From positions 13,416,001-13,480,000 of the forward strand of contig NC_059346.1 in assembly GCF_019703515.2 (NCBI RefSeq): 64,000 nucleotides of DNA, given 5' to 3'. The DNA comes from Myxocyprinus asiaticus. Its lineage: Eukaryota; Chordata; Actinopteri; Cypriniformes; Catostomidae. Positions 23,728 through 35,036 of the stretch are shown piece after piece. The notes beneath the pieces are model-generated. The model ran no database searches and had not been told where the DNA came from. It saw only the letters and a program-made list of their open reading frames with translations. The translations under genes and the position numbers were made by a program. Within the stretch, counting starts at the first letter, position 1. Every line of letters starts with the position of its first letter.

Positions 23728-24701
23728 CAACAGTCACGTGACATGTTCTGCCAGAGCCTTATTATCATTATAATTACTGCAACCATAAATCTGCATTATT
23801 AAAGAAAGCAAATCAACGTCACCGCATCACTACTCATTTAACACAAAACACACACACAAATAAATACAGTGATGCTGCCAATTGATATTCCGGCTCTAAA
23901 GACCTCCCAACACAATGGAAAAGCACTGTAGTCTTGTAGATGAGCAGAACAACGAGAAAGGTCACATAACTGTGTGTGTGAGAGTGGACACAGCACAGGA
24001 AGCATTCAGGTCTACAGACCAATCCAATTGGCATTTAATTAACTGGGGACTCAAATCAGGGAGTTTACCCTTTTAAATCAATCCCCTCTCCCGAGACTAA
24101 ACGCTCACACACGTACAAACACACATGGTGGATTACACAGGTGGACTGTCTGGACGCGTGCTGGTTTGAGATGAGTTTGCAGATCGTGGCGTAAAGGGCG
24201 ATCCAACCATTACACCAAAACAAACAGCCGTGTCATTGCATGTGTGCTCGTGTGTGATAGAGAATTGTGTGTATCAGTTTGACGTAATTCTGTATTTAGT
24301 CAGATAACCACACAAACACAGCCAGTGCTCAAACTGGGAGAAAAAAAAACTGTGGTGGTAAATCCATTGATTGTGTGTATAGGCAAATTATACAGCAAAC
24401 ATAATTATGAGTATTTACATTTATAAATTTCTTTTGTTGTTTTTTGTTTTTTACATTTACTTAATTTGGCATTAAAACTGTTAACTGTTAACTGTTTGAT
24501 TCTTTCCTTAAGAGAAACTTTATGTCTTATATCAAGCAGTCTTCTGGTCATGTTAACATGTCAGTCAGATGGCCCCTTTATACAGATGATTTCATATTGA
24601 TATTCATTGGTTTGGGAAGTGATGTCTTTGTTCCTAAAACACTTTTAGTTATTTCTACATCTTTCAAAATTTTGTTAACCTAACAGAGATAACATTTGTG
24701 C
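23728..24701. other. No recognised feature
   Basis: Unique-looking, with GT-rich patches near 23,970 and 24,240. No coding signal. Confidence 0.4.
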
Positions 24702-24703
24702 TA

Positions 24704-26264
24704 CAGTTGAAGTCAGAAGTTTACATACACCTTAGCCAAATACATTTAAACTCAGTTTTTCACAAGTCCTGACATTTAATCGTAGAAAACATTGCCTATC
24801 TTAGGTCAGTTAGGATCACTACTTTATTTTAAGAATGTGACATGTCAGAATAATAGTAGAGAGAATTATTTATTTCAGCTTTTATTTCTTTCATCACATT
24901 CCCAGTGGGTCAGAATTGTACATGCATTTTGTTAGCATTTGGTAGCATTGCCTTTAAAATGTTTAACTTGGGTCAAACTTTTTGGGTAGCCTTCCACAAG
25001 CTTCTCAAAATAAACTGCTGGAATTTTGGCCCATTCCTCCAGACAGAACTGGTGTAATTGAGTCAGGTTTGTAGGCCTCCTTGCTCACACACGCTTTTTC
25101 AGTTCTACCCACAAATTTTCTATCAGACAACGGTCAGTGCTCTGTGATGGCTACTCCAATACCTTGACTTTGTTGACCTTAAGCCATTTTTCCACAACTT
25201 TGGAGGTATGCTTGGGGTCACTGTCCATCTAGAAGACCCATTTGCGACCGAGCTTTAACTTCCTGACTGATATCTTGAAATGTTGCTTCTATACATCCAC
25301 ATAATTTCCCTTCCTCATGATGCCATCTATTTTGTAAAGTGCACCAGTCCCTCCTGCAGCAAAACACCCCCACAACATGCTGCTGCCACCCCCCCATGCT
25401 TCACGGTTGGGATGGTGTTCTTTGGATTGCAAGCCTCACCCTTTTTCCTCCAAACATAACGATGGTCATTATGGCCAACAAGTTAAATTTTTGTTTCATC
25501 AGACCAGAGGTTTTGGAGCATTGGCTTATTCCTTGCTGAGCAGCCTTTCAGGTTATGTCGATATAGGACTTGTTTTACTGTGGATATATATACATGTATA
25601 CCTGTTTCCTCCAGCATCTTCATAAGATCCTATGCTGTTGTTCTGGGATTGATTTGCACTTTTCGCTCCAAATTACGTTCATCACTAGGAGACAGAATGC
25701 ATCTCCATCCTGAGCGGAATGATGGCTGCGTGGTCCCATGTTGTTTATACTTGCGTACTATTCTTTGTACAGATGAACGTGGTACCTTCAGGTGTTTGGA
25801 AATTGCTCCCAAGGATGAACCAGACTTGTGGAGGTCCACATATTTTTTTTCTGAGGTCTTGGCTGATTTCTTTATATTTTCCCATGATATCAAGCAAAGA
25901 GGCACTGAGTTTGAAGGTAGGCCTTAAAATACATCCACAGATTCACCTCCAATTGACTCCAATTAGCCTATCAGAAGCTAACTGGCTAATTGCCTAAAGG
26001 CTTGACATCATTTTGGGGAATTTTCCAAGCAGTTTAAAGGCACAGTGAACTTAGTGAATGTAAACTTCTGACCCACTGGAATTGTGCTATAGTGAATTAA
26101 AAGTGAAACAATCTGTCTGTTAACAATTGTTGGAAAAATTACTTGTGTCATGCACAAAGTAGATGTCCTAAACAACTTGCCAAAACTATAGTTTGCTAAT
26201 ATGAAATCTGTGGAGTGGTTTAATGACTTCAACCTAAGTGTATGTAAACTTCTGACTTCAACTG
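24704..26264 (-). mobile_element. Sleeping-Beauty-like Tc1 element, degraded
   Basis: TA flanks at 24,702-24,703 and 26,265-26,266. The outer repeat CAGTTGAAGTCAGAAGTTTA is at both tips. Inner repeats are CCCAGTGGGTCAGAATTGTA (left, about 24,901) and TAAACTTCTGACCCACTGG (right, 26,061-26,079). This is the IR/DR layout and end sequence of the salmonid/cyprinid Tc1 group from which Sleeping Beauty was built. The transposase lies on the minus strand and is broken. Confidence 0.93.
25000..25885 (-). pseudogene. Degraded Sleeping-Beauty-like transposase
   Basis: It is read on the minus strand from ATG 25,885. A frameshift in an A run near 25,845 moves the reading into the frame that holds [16 protein letters not shown] and [15 protein letters not shown], the paired-like DNA-binding region (open 25,630-25,905). 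A stop follows at about 25,630. The first catalytic motif (W-S-D-E-T) survives near 25,490-25,510. Sequence between it and the region near 25,515 appears deleted relative to the family. A C-run near 25,390 shifts the frame. A TAG stands just before the second Asp (MDSDPKHT, near 25,225). It is inactive. The open frames on the plus strand are shadows. Confidence 0.85.
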
Positions 26265-26266
26265 TA

Positions 26267-26880
26267 CTTACCCTACAGTTGTTAGTACTGCATGAATCCA
26301 GCTGTCTTTTTTTTTGCTGCAGTTCAGGCTTTCATTTGTTTTTATTTTTTCCACTGAGGAAATAATTGTAAGCATCTAAACTATGATGTGCTTTCATCAC
26401 ACCTCTTTCATGTAGAAACATAATAGGTACACATATATGACCTATAATAGATAACGGGACACATTAATTGTTGACGGGTTGGTGCTGATCTGAGATTTTC
26501 ACTCTTACTCTAATACATATGGATTTAAAGCTTGGAGGGACACGTCAGGGGGCGTCCTCTGCCCAGAGATGACATGCAGGTGGGCTCTGAGAGAGCATGA
26601 CAGGAGCAGCCCCGAATAAAAGTATCTCTGAGACTCAAACCCCTGTCTGGATCAGTGTTTGAGTGACAGGAGCAGGACAGGCTCTCGGAGAGGCGCCTTG
26701 GCAACCCTCATGGTCCCCGTGGCAACCTCCTTTTTCCAGGGCATTCTCATTGGCTGGCTGTCAGTTCCAAATGCCACAGGGGCCAGTGTGAGATGCCAGA
26801 TCCTTATCGCTCGATCTTCAGGGAGAGAGAGGGGCAGTAAGAGAGAGAGAGAGAGCGAGCGAGAGAGATTGTGTATATAT
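26267..26880. other. Unassigned DNA with a GC-rich block
   Basis: About 26,520-26,830 is clearly more GC-rich than its surroundings and contains CTCATTGGCTGG and a TTTTTCCAG acceptor-like site. It ends in a (GA)n tract (about 26,822-26,868). An 80-codon frame is open on both strands but has no domain. It could be a conserved regulatory block or an exon; unproven. Confidence 0.3.
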
Positions 26881-26882
26881 AC

Positions 26883-27328
26883 TAGGGGTTGCATACTGTA
26901 GACTAGTGGAATTGTCGACTACAACTAATGTAGTCTACATTGTCAGCCTGAAGCCAACTAGCCACTTTCCACGTGATTTATAAAATGCGACTGTAGCAAA
27001 TACAGTGAGTGTCGAATTTCCGAAACACAGGATGGCAAGGGAAGACTCATTCATATTAATGAGGAAAGCTCTACCTGATTTTATAGGGTTAGGTTTAGGG
27101 GTTGGGTTATAGTAGTTTTGACCAATCAGGTAGCACTTTCTGATATATTACTGAATCGTCCAATCAGTTATCGCTTTACTCATGAAAATAAATGACTCTT
27201 CCCCTGCCATCCTACGTTTCGGAAACTTGTCATCGGGTGTGGAGTCCGAAAGAGCGAAGTGGCTCAAATGTACTTCGATAAAGATGGCACAGATGCTAAA
27301 GTAACCTCCAATATATGCAAAGTGGTCT
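26883..27328. mobile_element. Degraded hAT-like remnant with possible BED-finger fragment
   Basis: It starts CTAGGGGTTGCATACTG with GTCGAC-type subterminal repeats like those of hAT ends. Near 27,250-27,320 the plus strand reads KSEVAQMYFDKDGTDAK then NICK. This is reminiscent of the start of a hAT BED zinc finger, but the second half is missing. A separate fold-back element sits inside. Confidence 0.3.
27013..27228. mobile_element. Fold-back MITE
   Basis: The arms TTTCCGAAACACAGGATGG and its near-complement CCATCCTACGTTTCGGAAA face each other. The pairing extends inward through GGGAAGACTCATTCAT and ATAAATGACTCTTCCCC. The centre holds GGGTTAGGTTTAGGGG. Target duplication not resolved. Confidence 0.55.
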
Positions 27329-27992
27329 TTAACCCTCTGGAGTTCTTCTGGCGTTTTTTTTGGATCCTGGAGATGTTTTGACATGCCCTTACATTTATTC
27401 TTATTTCAGTTACTTACACATATTAATTGCAAATTAAAGTCTTATTACACTGTATTCAGCAAATATTGTGCTACAATAATATGTGAGCAACATGCATGTA
27501 CACATTTGTATTTTTGAGAAAATTACGTTTAAACTTGGTTAGCAAAAAAATAAAACACATATGAAAAAAAAATTCACAAGACATTTGAGTGCTGAATTTT
27601 GTAGACCATAGCCTTTGCTACAACATATTGTGAAAACCATCCTGTCCATTCATTCACATTAAACAATAAATTTAACTTTTGGAAGTAACCTTTTGTTTTA
27701 GAAAGGCTGTATTGCAAGGGAGTGTCAATGGTTATGAATATTGATGTATCTCACAACTAGGGTGATAATGGCCCACCCCTTAATGGGGCTATCAATGTGG
27801 AATGCCACAGTGAGACTGAGATTTTTTTCTTTTTCTTTTCTTTTGTATTTTTTTGACAACATAGTTCACAATATAATTTATATAACTATTACTAACAATA
27901 TAACTTTTTTTGTATGTGAAATAGTGTAAATATTAGGGAAGTAGTTATGTCATAATTTGTCAAATATTGCAAATACATTTGAGACAGCAAGA

Positions 27993-28240
27993 TCAGAATC
28001 AGAATCAGCTTTATTGCCAAATATGCTTACACATACAAGGAATTTGTCTCTGTGACAGGAGCTCCCAGTATACAACAATACAAAAACAATACAAAAACAG
28101 CAGCAAGACATAGATAATAATAAAATAAAATAAATAAAAAATAAAACTAATTATACACATACGTACAGACACACACATACACATGGGTAGTGCAAATCTA
28201 ATACAATCTGTTATGTACAGTGCAAATACAAATGACCCTT
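27993..28240. repeat. Retroelement 3' fragment inserted in piggyBac-like copy 1
   Basis: CAGAATCAGCTTTATTGCCAA is followed by ACACATACAAGGAATTTG, a common fish dispersed repeat resembling a non-LTR retrotransposon 3' end. It is absent from piggyBac-like copies 2 and 3. Confidence 0.5.
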
Positions 28241-28329
28241 TTGCAAAATGATTTAATCAAATATTGAAATATTAATGAGACAAGTTTTTTATATTTATTT
28301 TGGGTTAATTGTTATATTAATCAAGTAAT

Positions 28330-28442
28330 AATTATAACAAATCTTTAGGATAATCTGCAAATTAGTCGTTAGATTAATCGACTAATCGGAAAAAGAATCG
28401 TTAGATTAATCGATAAAAAAATCATCGTTAGGTGCAGCCCTA
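28330..28442. mobile_element. hAT end fragment
   Basis: Reverse complement begins TAGGGCTGCACCTAACGATG with repeated GATTAATC motifs, related to the ends of the 11,243-12,671 element. The opposite end was not found. Confidence 0.55.
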
Positions 28443-28597
28443 ATTGGAATAATATATAGTATGGAATAAAAATCAGGCTATTTAGAGTTTTGGTAGAAAA
28501 TAAAATAAGTAGCATTTTACCCTGCAGAGCCTTTTGTCCTGTTGTACCCTATTATCACACAGTACATAAACACTGAATACATGAAAAAATGACTTAC

Positions 28598-28710
28598 TCA
28601 TCAGAAATTATATAAGATCATTCTCGATCTTCTTCTGACGAAAATTTGAATTTTTCCTCGTTGTTCAGGATTATCTGTAGAGCTTCATCGCATGTGTAGT
28701 GTGCCTTCAT
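28598..28710 (-). pseudogene. Decayed acidic first exon of piggyBac-like transposase, copy 1
   Basis: Minus-strand ATG 28,710 gives MKAHYTCDEALQII then an acidic stretch with an in-frame TGA. It is followed by a donor (GATGA then GTAAGT, 28,592-28,597). Homologous to 50,401-50,552, where the exon is open. Confidence 0.45.
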
Positions 28711-29164
28711 TCAAAAGCGATAGAAAATAGATGAATCTGATGAAGCCTTATTCCATTTCTTACAGCACTGATGGTGGTGTCAGATCATTACCGAATGAAT
28801 AGCAGGCTCCACGAATGGCCATGCCTGGACCAGCACTAATGAGCTGAGACGGAAAAACTGTACCACTCCTGAGTTTCACACGCATTACATAATCAGAGAA
28901 TATTTGTTTATCAAGGTTTCTATAGACATATTTATCACGTCTGTGCGACAATTGTACGCTGAGTTTCGGGTCATTTTTGTGACGTGCTCCAGACAAAAGT
29001 TCACGGAGATCGAGGCAGCAGAACGTGCATCCTGTTTGTTTTCTGTATTTTACAAAAGCACAACTTGCTTGAAACTAGATAATCAGCTGCAAGGGGAAAC
29101 AGTCCAGACAACCATGTGAATATCACTTAATGTTAGTTCACATTAATAATTTATCACACATTTG

Positions 29165-29372
29165 CTTATACAGTGAAATTCTTTTTTTCACATATCCCAG
29201 CTAAGCTGGGGTCAGAGTGCAGGGTCAGCCATGATACAGCACCCCTGGAGCAGATAGGGTCAAGGGCCTTGCTCAAGGGCCCAACAGTGGCATCTTGGCG
29301 GTGCTGGGGCTTGAACCCCCAACCTTCTGATCAGTAACCCAGAGCCTTAACCACTGAGCCATACATGTACTA
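29165..29372 (-). repeat. tRNA-derived SINE (family C)
   Basis: On the minus strand, TGGCTCAGTGGTTAAGGC (A box) and GGGGGTTCAAGCCCC (B box) form the head. It runs into GCCACTGTTGGGCCCTTGAG and ends in a LINE-like tail, AAGAATTTCACTG. A tRNA-like origin is clear; it is not a functional tRNA gene because no acceptor stem closes. Confidence 0.8.
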
Positions 29373-29374
29373 CC

Positions 29375-30910
29375 ATACATACTTTAAAAACACAAAAACT
29401 CATCAGCAAGAGAATTTCAGTAGAGGACACCCATGGACTAAGGGTGGTTTTAATTCCGCTACAGAAATCTAAAGTTTTTCCCCGACAGGGTGTTTTTCTT
29501 GTACGTTTATTTCATTTGTGAACTGGTGCACAGCTAAATTAATGTCTACAGAAAAAAAAGAAAATGAGCCATATTAACCTTTTTCCCAGTCATGTGAAAA
29601 AAAAAAAAAAAAAAAAAACTGAATATAAAAGGCTATGAGCATGAAATAGGAAAAACACACATGAAACACATTTCCTCCAGTAAATGAAAATAAATTTCCA
29701 TCAAATTAGCTTCACGCCCACACTCCCATTTCTCATCTCCAAACCACCAGGTGATCCCGTTTCAGATAGACCCAAAGGCCCTTTTCACTGTGTGTGTTTG
29801 TCTGCGTGTGTGATTCGTCTCTTTAATTGTATGGGTTTTCAGTAAGCAAATGTGTGTGTATGTGTGTCCCAATCAAATATCTCTGTAGGGAACTCCCATT
29901 AGCACTTATGTTACAATATCCCAACTCAGTTGTGTATATTAAAGCAATAAGCCAAGAGAGGATGTGTATTAAGTGGATTTTACCTGGGGTAAAAGGTCTT
30001 CTTAGAGCCTAAAAACTCTTTACAAAGTGTAATGATTCCAAAATCCATAAATATGTAGCACACCTAAAGCAGAAATTATCTACAAAAAAAGTTTTAATGG
30101 AGTCTGTACATTAACCAACTTATATATTAACCACTGTCAACACCAGACGTTAGCGTCACATCAAAAACAATTAGATCTCATTACATCAATGAAGCTGTCT
30201 ACAAGCGTCCATTGTGGCACGTCGCACCAACAGTAAAATGTCCCGTTCCATTTTGCACTGCAAATAAATAAATAAACTGTTTAGAACGTCCACTTCGACG
30301 CATCCAGTGTACAGTCTCAAGCAGTTATGCTGCGTCAAGTCAACAGATGCACCTGGTGTAGACAGGGTGTTAGGCTAGTTTCAGTTAGGAAAACAGAAAA
30401 CAGTTAGGCTGTTTTCTGAAACACACAAATTCACACACAAAATAAATGTGAATGCACACATACCTGCTTATGCATACACACACAAATACATACCCCCACC
30501 TCATTTGCAGTTCTCCTTGACTGGAGGACTCTGTTTTAGTGCAAAAGGTAACTGGAGGCAAATAATAACTATGCATAAGTAACTTTCTTTTTTTTCTCCC
30601 TCTGTTTCATCCATTTTTCCTCTGATTATTCCTTCCCTTAGCACTCCAGTTAATCCTCAGATGGGAGTCATCCACTCAGCAACAATGATTCCCTAATTGG
30701 TGTTAAAGTCCCCTGTAACTACTTTTGCATAATAGAATACATAATTATGCCTGCACACTTCCTCTACGGGCTAATCGTCCAGCTCTGAGCTGGAGCTCTC
30801 CACCTCTGCTTGTTAGTGCCATCATTAATGCTGCTCTCTTTAAAATGCTATCGTGTTCTCTCATTGACTAATCCTTGTCAAAAAAAAGTTGCAGAGCAAA
30901 CAATTTTTCG

Positions 30911-30951
<41 letters not shown>

Positions 30952-31114
30952 GCTGTCCAGCCATTCACCACTTGTGACACACTAAACTGAAATTATCTCT
31001 CCTTTTTTGTTCTTAATTATTAGAATGCTTGAACGTTGAGCACTACATTGGAATTCCACATATTTATTTTTGTCTTCTCCACAAAATGTATGCACTTAAT
31101 TCAACCTGAACAAT
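29375..31114. other. No recognised gene
   Basis: Poly-A near 29,597; (GA)n at 30,914-30,948. Several short open frames lack motifs. Around 30,110-30,370 the sequence is richer in CpG (GCGTC, GTCGC) and may be an old DNA-transposon remnant, not assignable. Confidence 0.4.
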
Positions 31115-31232
31115 TTAAAGGTATAGTTCACATTCTGCCTAACGTCTCCTTTTGTGTTCCACTGAATAAAGAATGATATATGGGTTTTGAACAACATGAG
31201 GATGAGTAAATGATGACAGATGGTAATTTCAT
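31115..31232. mobile_element. Hairpin MITE (family M1) fragment
   Basis: TTTAAAGGTATAGTTCACAT joins straight onto ATTCTGCCTAACGTCTCC. It ends GAGGATGAGTAAATGATGAC. The left arm is mostly deleted. Confidence 0.6.
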
Positions 31233-31727
31233 TCTCTTTTTTGCAGGAAAGAAAAACAAGACAGAAAATAATGGGTAGAGGGCAGGAATAAAGCAAAGAG
31301 AGGGATGGAGCCACACACAGAGGGAGAGTGAATGTCATCCAAGGCTTTGACCTTTTTGAATATCATAACACAAACTAACAAACTCATGAGAATTTGCATT
31401 AGACTGAGGGAGGCTTTTCTCTGCTGCAACACAAGCCTTGTTAAGAAGACAGGTGGTTTGCTAACTAACACACACACACACACACACACACACATCTGTC
31501 CAATATGCTGCTGACAGATAACAGCATGCTTATCTCCTCCGTAAATACCTCTATATCACTCCAACTTCCGATGTTCTTCCTTTCATTTTAGCCTACTTAC
31601 AGTCTTAATAAATTTTGACATTTGCACTGAACTGTAATAATAACTTAATCACAGAAACATACAACCTAAGGAACCTGCATTCTGCCCTTGTAGTTTAATG
31701 GGGCACCATTAAGGAAAATGTTAAACA
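31233..31727. other. No recognised feature apart from a (CA)n run
   Basis: A CA microsatellite lies at 31,468-31,493. Confidence 0.5.
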
Positions 31728-31850
31728 TTGCTAACCCAAAAATGAAAATTCTATCATTATTTACTCACTTCAGTGGCATTTCAAACCTATATGGTGATAT
31801 TTTTCAGTGAGAAATTTTGAAGAATCTTCCTGCAGCTTTTTTTTTTTTTT
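31728..31850. mobile_element. Hairpin MITE (family M1) left-arm fragment
   Basis: CCCAAAAATGAAAATTCTAT, then ATTTACTCACTTC and TTTCAAACCTATATGG, match the family left arm. It breaks off near a poly-T tract (31,838-31,854). Confidence 0.5.
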
Positions 31851-32320
31851 TTTTAAATACAATGACATAGTGACTATGTTTGTTAAGCTTAAAAAACAAA
31901 CAAACCTTGAAAGGTTTTGAGTCTATGTGACTCACACCGTGTACTAACCACACACAACGTGATAAGATTCCAGCGACAAGCAATCTGTCTGTCCACACCA
32001 GGCGCATCACGACAGCGCAATATTCATACACTAAAAAGAGGATAATTGACAATAAAATTTAGCAATAACAGACGGAACAGTATGATTATTGAACGCAACT
32101 GATTTTCTCACATAAGCACCGTAACGCTTTCTACAGCAAGCCCCGAGGGGACAAATACACATACACAGGGAAAAGTTACTTTATGAATCGCTTCCTTATT
32201 TAGTCTGTTACGATTGTTTATGTTCACGTGGTACTCCTGTTGTTATTTCACCGATCTCCACGTAACAGGGAAGCGGAGAGAAAGACAGAATGAGCCGGTA
32301 TGTCTCCCCTCTGCCATTCT
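31851..32320. other. No recognised feature
   Basis: Scattered CpG sites; no open frame of interest. Confidence 0.3.
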
Positions 32321-32324
32321 GAAA

Positions 32325-32609
32325 CTGTGTGTGTGTGTGTGAGCAGGTTTAGGTGGTTTGAGGACATTTTTTTTTTTTTGTTACAAACTGGTAATTACAA
32401 GGGTATTACACTATAAATGTGGTTTATGAGGACAATTCTAGTGTCCCCATAATTCAAATCGCTTAAAAAAAAACAAACAAAAAAACATACTAAACTTTTG
32501 TGAGGGTTAGGTTTAGGGGTAGGGTTAGGGGATAGAATCTATAGTTCATACAGTATACAGATCATTATGTCTATGGAGAGTCCTCATAAGGACAGCCACA
32601 CCAACGTGT

Positions 32610-32668
<59 letters not shown>
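32325..32668. repeat. GT-flanked dispersed repeat (family G), copy 1
   Basis: A core of about 260 bp lies between two GT microsatellites (32,325-32,341 and 32,609-32,668). Core landmarks are GCAGGTTTAGGTGGTTTG, CTGGTAATTACAAGGG, GGGTTAGGTTTAGGGGTAGG and TATGGAGAGTCCTCATAAGG. Three more copies follow at 44.9, 48.4 and 52.8 kb. It has no open frame and no TIR. This copy lacks a short segment near the middle that copies 2-4 have. Confidence 0.8.
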
Positions 32669-32677
<9 letters not shown>

Positions 32678-32689
32678 CAGAGCGCCGGC

Positions 32690-33209
32690 TGAATAGAGTG
32701 AGTCCTCAAGCACTACATTTGTGACACCCTCGGCCAAAATCAAGATGTTCTGAACCAGCTAGTGAGATGCTGACTTTAATATACTGCAATAAGAATAATT
32801 TTAGACCCATTTGTTGACTGCGCTGCCTGGCGTGACGTCGTACAAATAGAAACCACTCCAAAAATAGAAAGCCCTGTCGCTGCCGCTCGTCATGTGTCGC
32901 GGCTGATAAGGACAAAAACTCTGATTAACATGGAAAAGATACCTTTTCTCACGTGTCGTGGCATTGTGTCGCATCTTGTTAGGACACGGTGTCAAGTCTT
33001 CTGAAGCTATATGATAACATTATGTGGGGAAAATATGAACATTTAAGTTGTTATAATCACTGGCAATCTTCCCCTCCATTGCAGATCTCAAACATTATTC
33101 TTCATTAAGCATATTCAGACTGCAACATCCATATTCGGTTATGACATGGGATAACCAAAAGGCATCTGGAATAATTGAGCGCATACACATGCATAGTCTT
33201 ACACAGATT
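32690..33209. other. No recognised gene
   Basis: Around 32,815-32,995 there are CpG-containing blocks (GTGACGTCGTAC, GCTGCCGCTCGTC) resembling remnants of a DNA transposon, but no paired end was found. Confidence 0.3.
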
Positions 33210-33210
33210 A

Positions 33211-33402
33211 TGGTGGTGGTGTAGTGGACTAAAGCACTGAACTGGTAAGCAGAAAGTTGTTGGTTCGATCCCCACAGCCACCACCATTGTGTCCTTGAGC
33301 AAGGCACTTAACTCCAGGTTGCTCCAGGGGGGATTGTCCCTGTAATAAGGGCACTGTAAGTCGCTTTGGATAAAAGCGTCTGCCAAATGCGTAAATGTAA
33401 AT
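33211..33402 (+). repeat. tRNA-derived SINE (family B, HAmo-like), well preserved
   Basis: The head TGGTGGTGGTGTAGTGGACT and a clear B box GGTTCGATCCC are followed by CTTGAGCAAGGCACTTAAC and the tail AAGTCGCTTTGGATAAAAGC, ending GCGTAAATGTAAAT. This is the best-preserved of the family in the window. The tail is shared with the LINE at 35,037-35,994 and would be the recognition site for its reverse transcriptase. Confidence 0.88.
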
Positions 33403-34027
33403 TATGCTTAATAAGCCGACAACGTTTAACCATCTGGGGTCTGAGGGTGTTTTGGGCCCTGAAGAAGTTTTGACATGCCTTGACATTTGTGCATTTTTCA
33501 GTTGCTTAAAAACATATTAATGGCTAAAGTCTGATAAAACTGTATTCAGCACAAACTGGGCTACAATAATATGTGAACAACATGTATGTACATGTTTGTA
33601 TTTTTGAGAAAATAACGTTTATGCGTGTTTTTTGGAAAAACAAAAATTTTAAGTCACTGAAATAAGGCCATATATCACACACTAAACATTTGTTCACAAG
33701 ACTTTTGAGAACTGGATCTTGTAGCCTAGAGTTTTTGCTACAAAAATGATGTGAAAACCATCCTGATCACTCATTCATACAAAACAATATAGTCATTTAA
33801 CTTTTGTAAGACACTTTTAGTGTTAGAAAGGCCATATGCGAGGAGGCGTGGATGATCATGAATATTGATGTGATTCACACCTGAGGAGACAAAGACCCCT
33901 CCCCTGAGAGAGAATGAATGTGAGGAGCCTTAATGAATGTATTGTTTGTAGTGTATTCACAAAATCAAGTTTAAGTTAAAAGAAGTAATCTGACAATAAA
34001 TTTTTACTTAAAAACTTTAGACCTACA

Positions 34028-34305
34028 CTACTGTTTAAAAGTTTTTAGATCTGTAAGATTAGTTTAATGTTTTTAAAAGAAGACCCTTCTGCTCACCAAG
34101 GCTGCATTTATTTGATCCAAAATACAGCAAAAACAGTGATATTGTGAAATATTTTTAAAATTTAAAATAACAGTTTTCTATTTGAATATATTGTAAAATG
34201 CAATTTATTCCTGTGATCAAATCTGAATTTTCAGCATCATTACTGCAGTCTTCAATATCACATGATCCTTCAGAAATCATTCTAATATGCTGATTTTCTA
34301 ATATG
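34028..34305. repeat. Dispersed repeat nested in piggyBac-like copy 2
   Basis: Contains TCTGCTCACCAAGGCTGCAT and CATGATCCTTCAGAAATCAT, hallmarks of a frequent fish repeat. The same piece is at 49,772-50,043 in the same relative place, so the insertion predates the duplication of its host. Confidence 0.65.
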
Positions 34306-34405
34306 GGCATATTTACAGCACATTTTACACATTTACAGTAAAATATGTCCATGTTTATATAAAATAGCATGTCAACTAATATGTAAGTAAAACTAAATGA
34401 CTTAC

Positions 34406-34546
34406 TCATCCGAAATTGTATCCTCGGTTGGATCAAGTCGCTCTTCAAAATGCAAACGTTCCTCGTCGGATTCCCGCTTTTATTCTGAGGAAAATGTGAA
34501 CTCTTCATCACTATCCAGGTGCTTCCTCACCTGTGTAGCATGCCAT
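34406..34546 (-). pseudogene. Acidic first exon of piggyBac-like transposase, copy 2 (frameshifted)
   Basis: Minus-strand ATG 34,546; donor GATGA then GTAAGT (34,400-34,405). Relative to copy 3 it lacks 13 bases after the first dozen codons, which shifts the frame. The later DSDEEFTFSSE stretch is still readable in another frame. Confidence 0.5.
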
Positions 34547-35036
34547 CTTCCAAAACGCGCAGAAAAGTGAATGAACTTGATGCTTTTTAAGGCATTGTTG
34601 GGGGCGTTTACCATTTGCATTGATCGCCTCAGCACATTACCATATGAATAGCGCGCTCTGCTGGTGGGTGCGATCTCATTATGGATAATTAGCTGAGCCA
34701 GGAGAAACTGTACATCGCTTTGTTTCATACAGGTTACATTGCAGGAGAATATTTGTTTTAAATTTGAATTATTTTATTTAAAAGTAGACATTTTAAGCTT
34801 TCTTAAGACATATGTTTCATGTTTGTGTGATAAATATTCGCGGAGTTTCAGTTCATTTTTGTAACGTGTTTCAGAAAGATGCTCATGGAGACAGAGACGG
34901 CTGAAAGTGCACCGTTTATTTTCTTTACTTTACAAAAGCATAAGGATTTGTTGTTATTGTGAGTGTACACAAATAAAAGTAGACCCTTTATAGTCTCTAA
35001 TGATGTCTTACACTTTTCTGTATGCCCAAAAATGAT

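Larger units (their letters stand above)
27333..29075 (-). mobile_element. piggyBac-like element, copy 1 (decayed)
   Basis: It begins CCCTCTGG directly after TTAA (27,329-27,332), the piggyBac target. Its first 430 bp match copy 2 at 33,430 (shared GTTTTGACATGCC, GTATTTTTGAGAAAA and GTGAAAACCATCCTG). The right part (about 28,590-29,075) matches copies 2 and 3 and carries a decayed first exon on the minus strand. Between them lie inserted retroelement and hAT pieces. The far terminus is not identifiable, so the family assignment rests on TTAA, the acidic exon and the shared body. Confidence 0.45.
33430..35036 (-). mobile_element. piggyBac-like element, copy 2
   Basis: It begins CCATCTGGGG directly after TTAA (33,426-33,429). 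The left part matches copy 1; the right part (about 33,880-35,036) matches copy 3 closely, including a nested repeat. The minus strand carries the acidic first exon with a splice donor. It ends where a LINE fragment begins. The rest of the transposase is missing, so it is non-autonomous. Confidence 0.5.

Noticed and set aside
25339..25997. Several plus-strand open frames
   Set aside because: Antisense of the degraded Sleeping-Beauty-like transposase.
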